Shown: piece after piece, positions 5,739 to 5,801 of the stretch | Layout of the letters: every line of letters begins with the position of its first letter | Numbering within the stretch: the first letter of the stretch is position 1 | Origin: an uncultured Flavobacteriales bacterium | GTDB taxonomy: Bacteria; Bacteroidota; Bacteroidia; Flavobacteriales; Schleiferiaceae | Assembly: GCA_903821715.1 (NCBI GenBank) | Contig: CAIJMB010000012.1 | Span: forward strand, 1-5,801 | DNA length: 5,801 nucleotides | Reading direction: 5' to 3' | Notes under the pieces: generated by a model | Database searches by the model: none | What the model was told of the DNA's origin: nothing | The model's input: the letters and a program-made list of their open reading frames with translations, nothing else | Translations under genes and position numbers: made by a program

Positions 5739-5801
5739 TTAAAAGTCGCAGCGCAAGTAGAACACGGGAAAGAGTCCGAGCTGGTACTCTTCGCGAATGC
5801 C
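5739..5801 (-). CDS. C-terminal end of a TonB-dependent receptor-like outer-membrane protein (partial)
   Basis: Only the last 20 codons and the TAA stop (5739-5741) are inside the window; the gene continues past 5801. The translated end is EYQLGLFPVFYLRCDF. The pattern of Tyr-Gln-x-Gly-x-x-Pro-x-x-x-Tyr-Arg and a terminal Phe is the typical last strand of Bacteroidota TonB-dependent receptors, with the closing aromatic residue recognised by the outer-membrane assembly machinery. The stop lies 57 bases before the DUF5916 start on the same strand, so the two may be co-transcribed. Another outer-membrane barrel family remains possible, since so little is visible. Confidence 0.62.
   Translation of the reverse strand, partial: GIREEYQLGLFPVFYLRCDF

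Overview
The window is GC-rich bacterial DNA in which every supportable gene lies on the minus strand, so transcription runs from high to low coordinates. Several signs point to a high-GC member of the Bacteroidota. There is a DUF5916 outer-membrane protein directly behind the C-terminus of a probable TonB-dependent receptor. Start codons lack convincing Shine-Dalgarno sequences. Two exact matches to the Bacteroidota -7 promoter element TAnnTTTG lie just upstream of start codons. No RNA gene, CRISPR array, insertion sequence or phage gene was found, and no gene-free stretch exceeds about 65 bases.

Right part (5801 to 3510): the last 20 residues of an outer-membrane, TonB-receptor-like protein, then a 57-base gap, then a complete 723-residue DUF5916 protein. 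That protein has a signal peptide, an N-terminal carbohydrate-binding-family-9-like domain and a C-terminal beta-barrel. The gap and the first codons of the DUF5916 gene hold a terminator-like hairpin whose loop contains the ATG. A promoter-like TAGTTTTG is embedded in the hairpin's 5' arm.

Middle (3509 to 3447): a 63-base intergenic region with two perfect 12-base palindromes, a weak terminator-like hairpin for the DUF5916 gene, and a compact promoter for the leftward operon. The palindrome ATGTTTAAACAT sits between the -33 and -7 positions, where a repressor operator would be expected.

Left part (3446 to 23): a compact four-gene operon. In order it encodes a FrnE-like DsbA-family thioredoxin-fold oxidoreductase, a YgiD-like 4,5-DOPA extradiol dioxygenase (LigB superfamily), an AHSA1-type SRPBCC ligand-binding protein, and a polytopic membrane protein resembling GT-C glycosyltransferases. 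Two of the three junctions are 4-base stop/start overlaps (ATGA, GTGA) and the third is a 27-base gap. My inference is that the first three genes form a small cytoplasmic module for redox or electrophile/catechol handling under one operator. The membrane protein is carried along at the end for reasons the sequence does not show. The regulator is not in the window. The final 22 bases (1-22) hold nothing recognisable.
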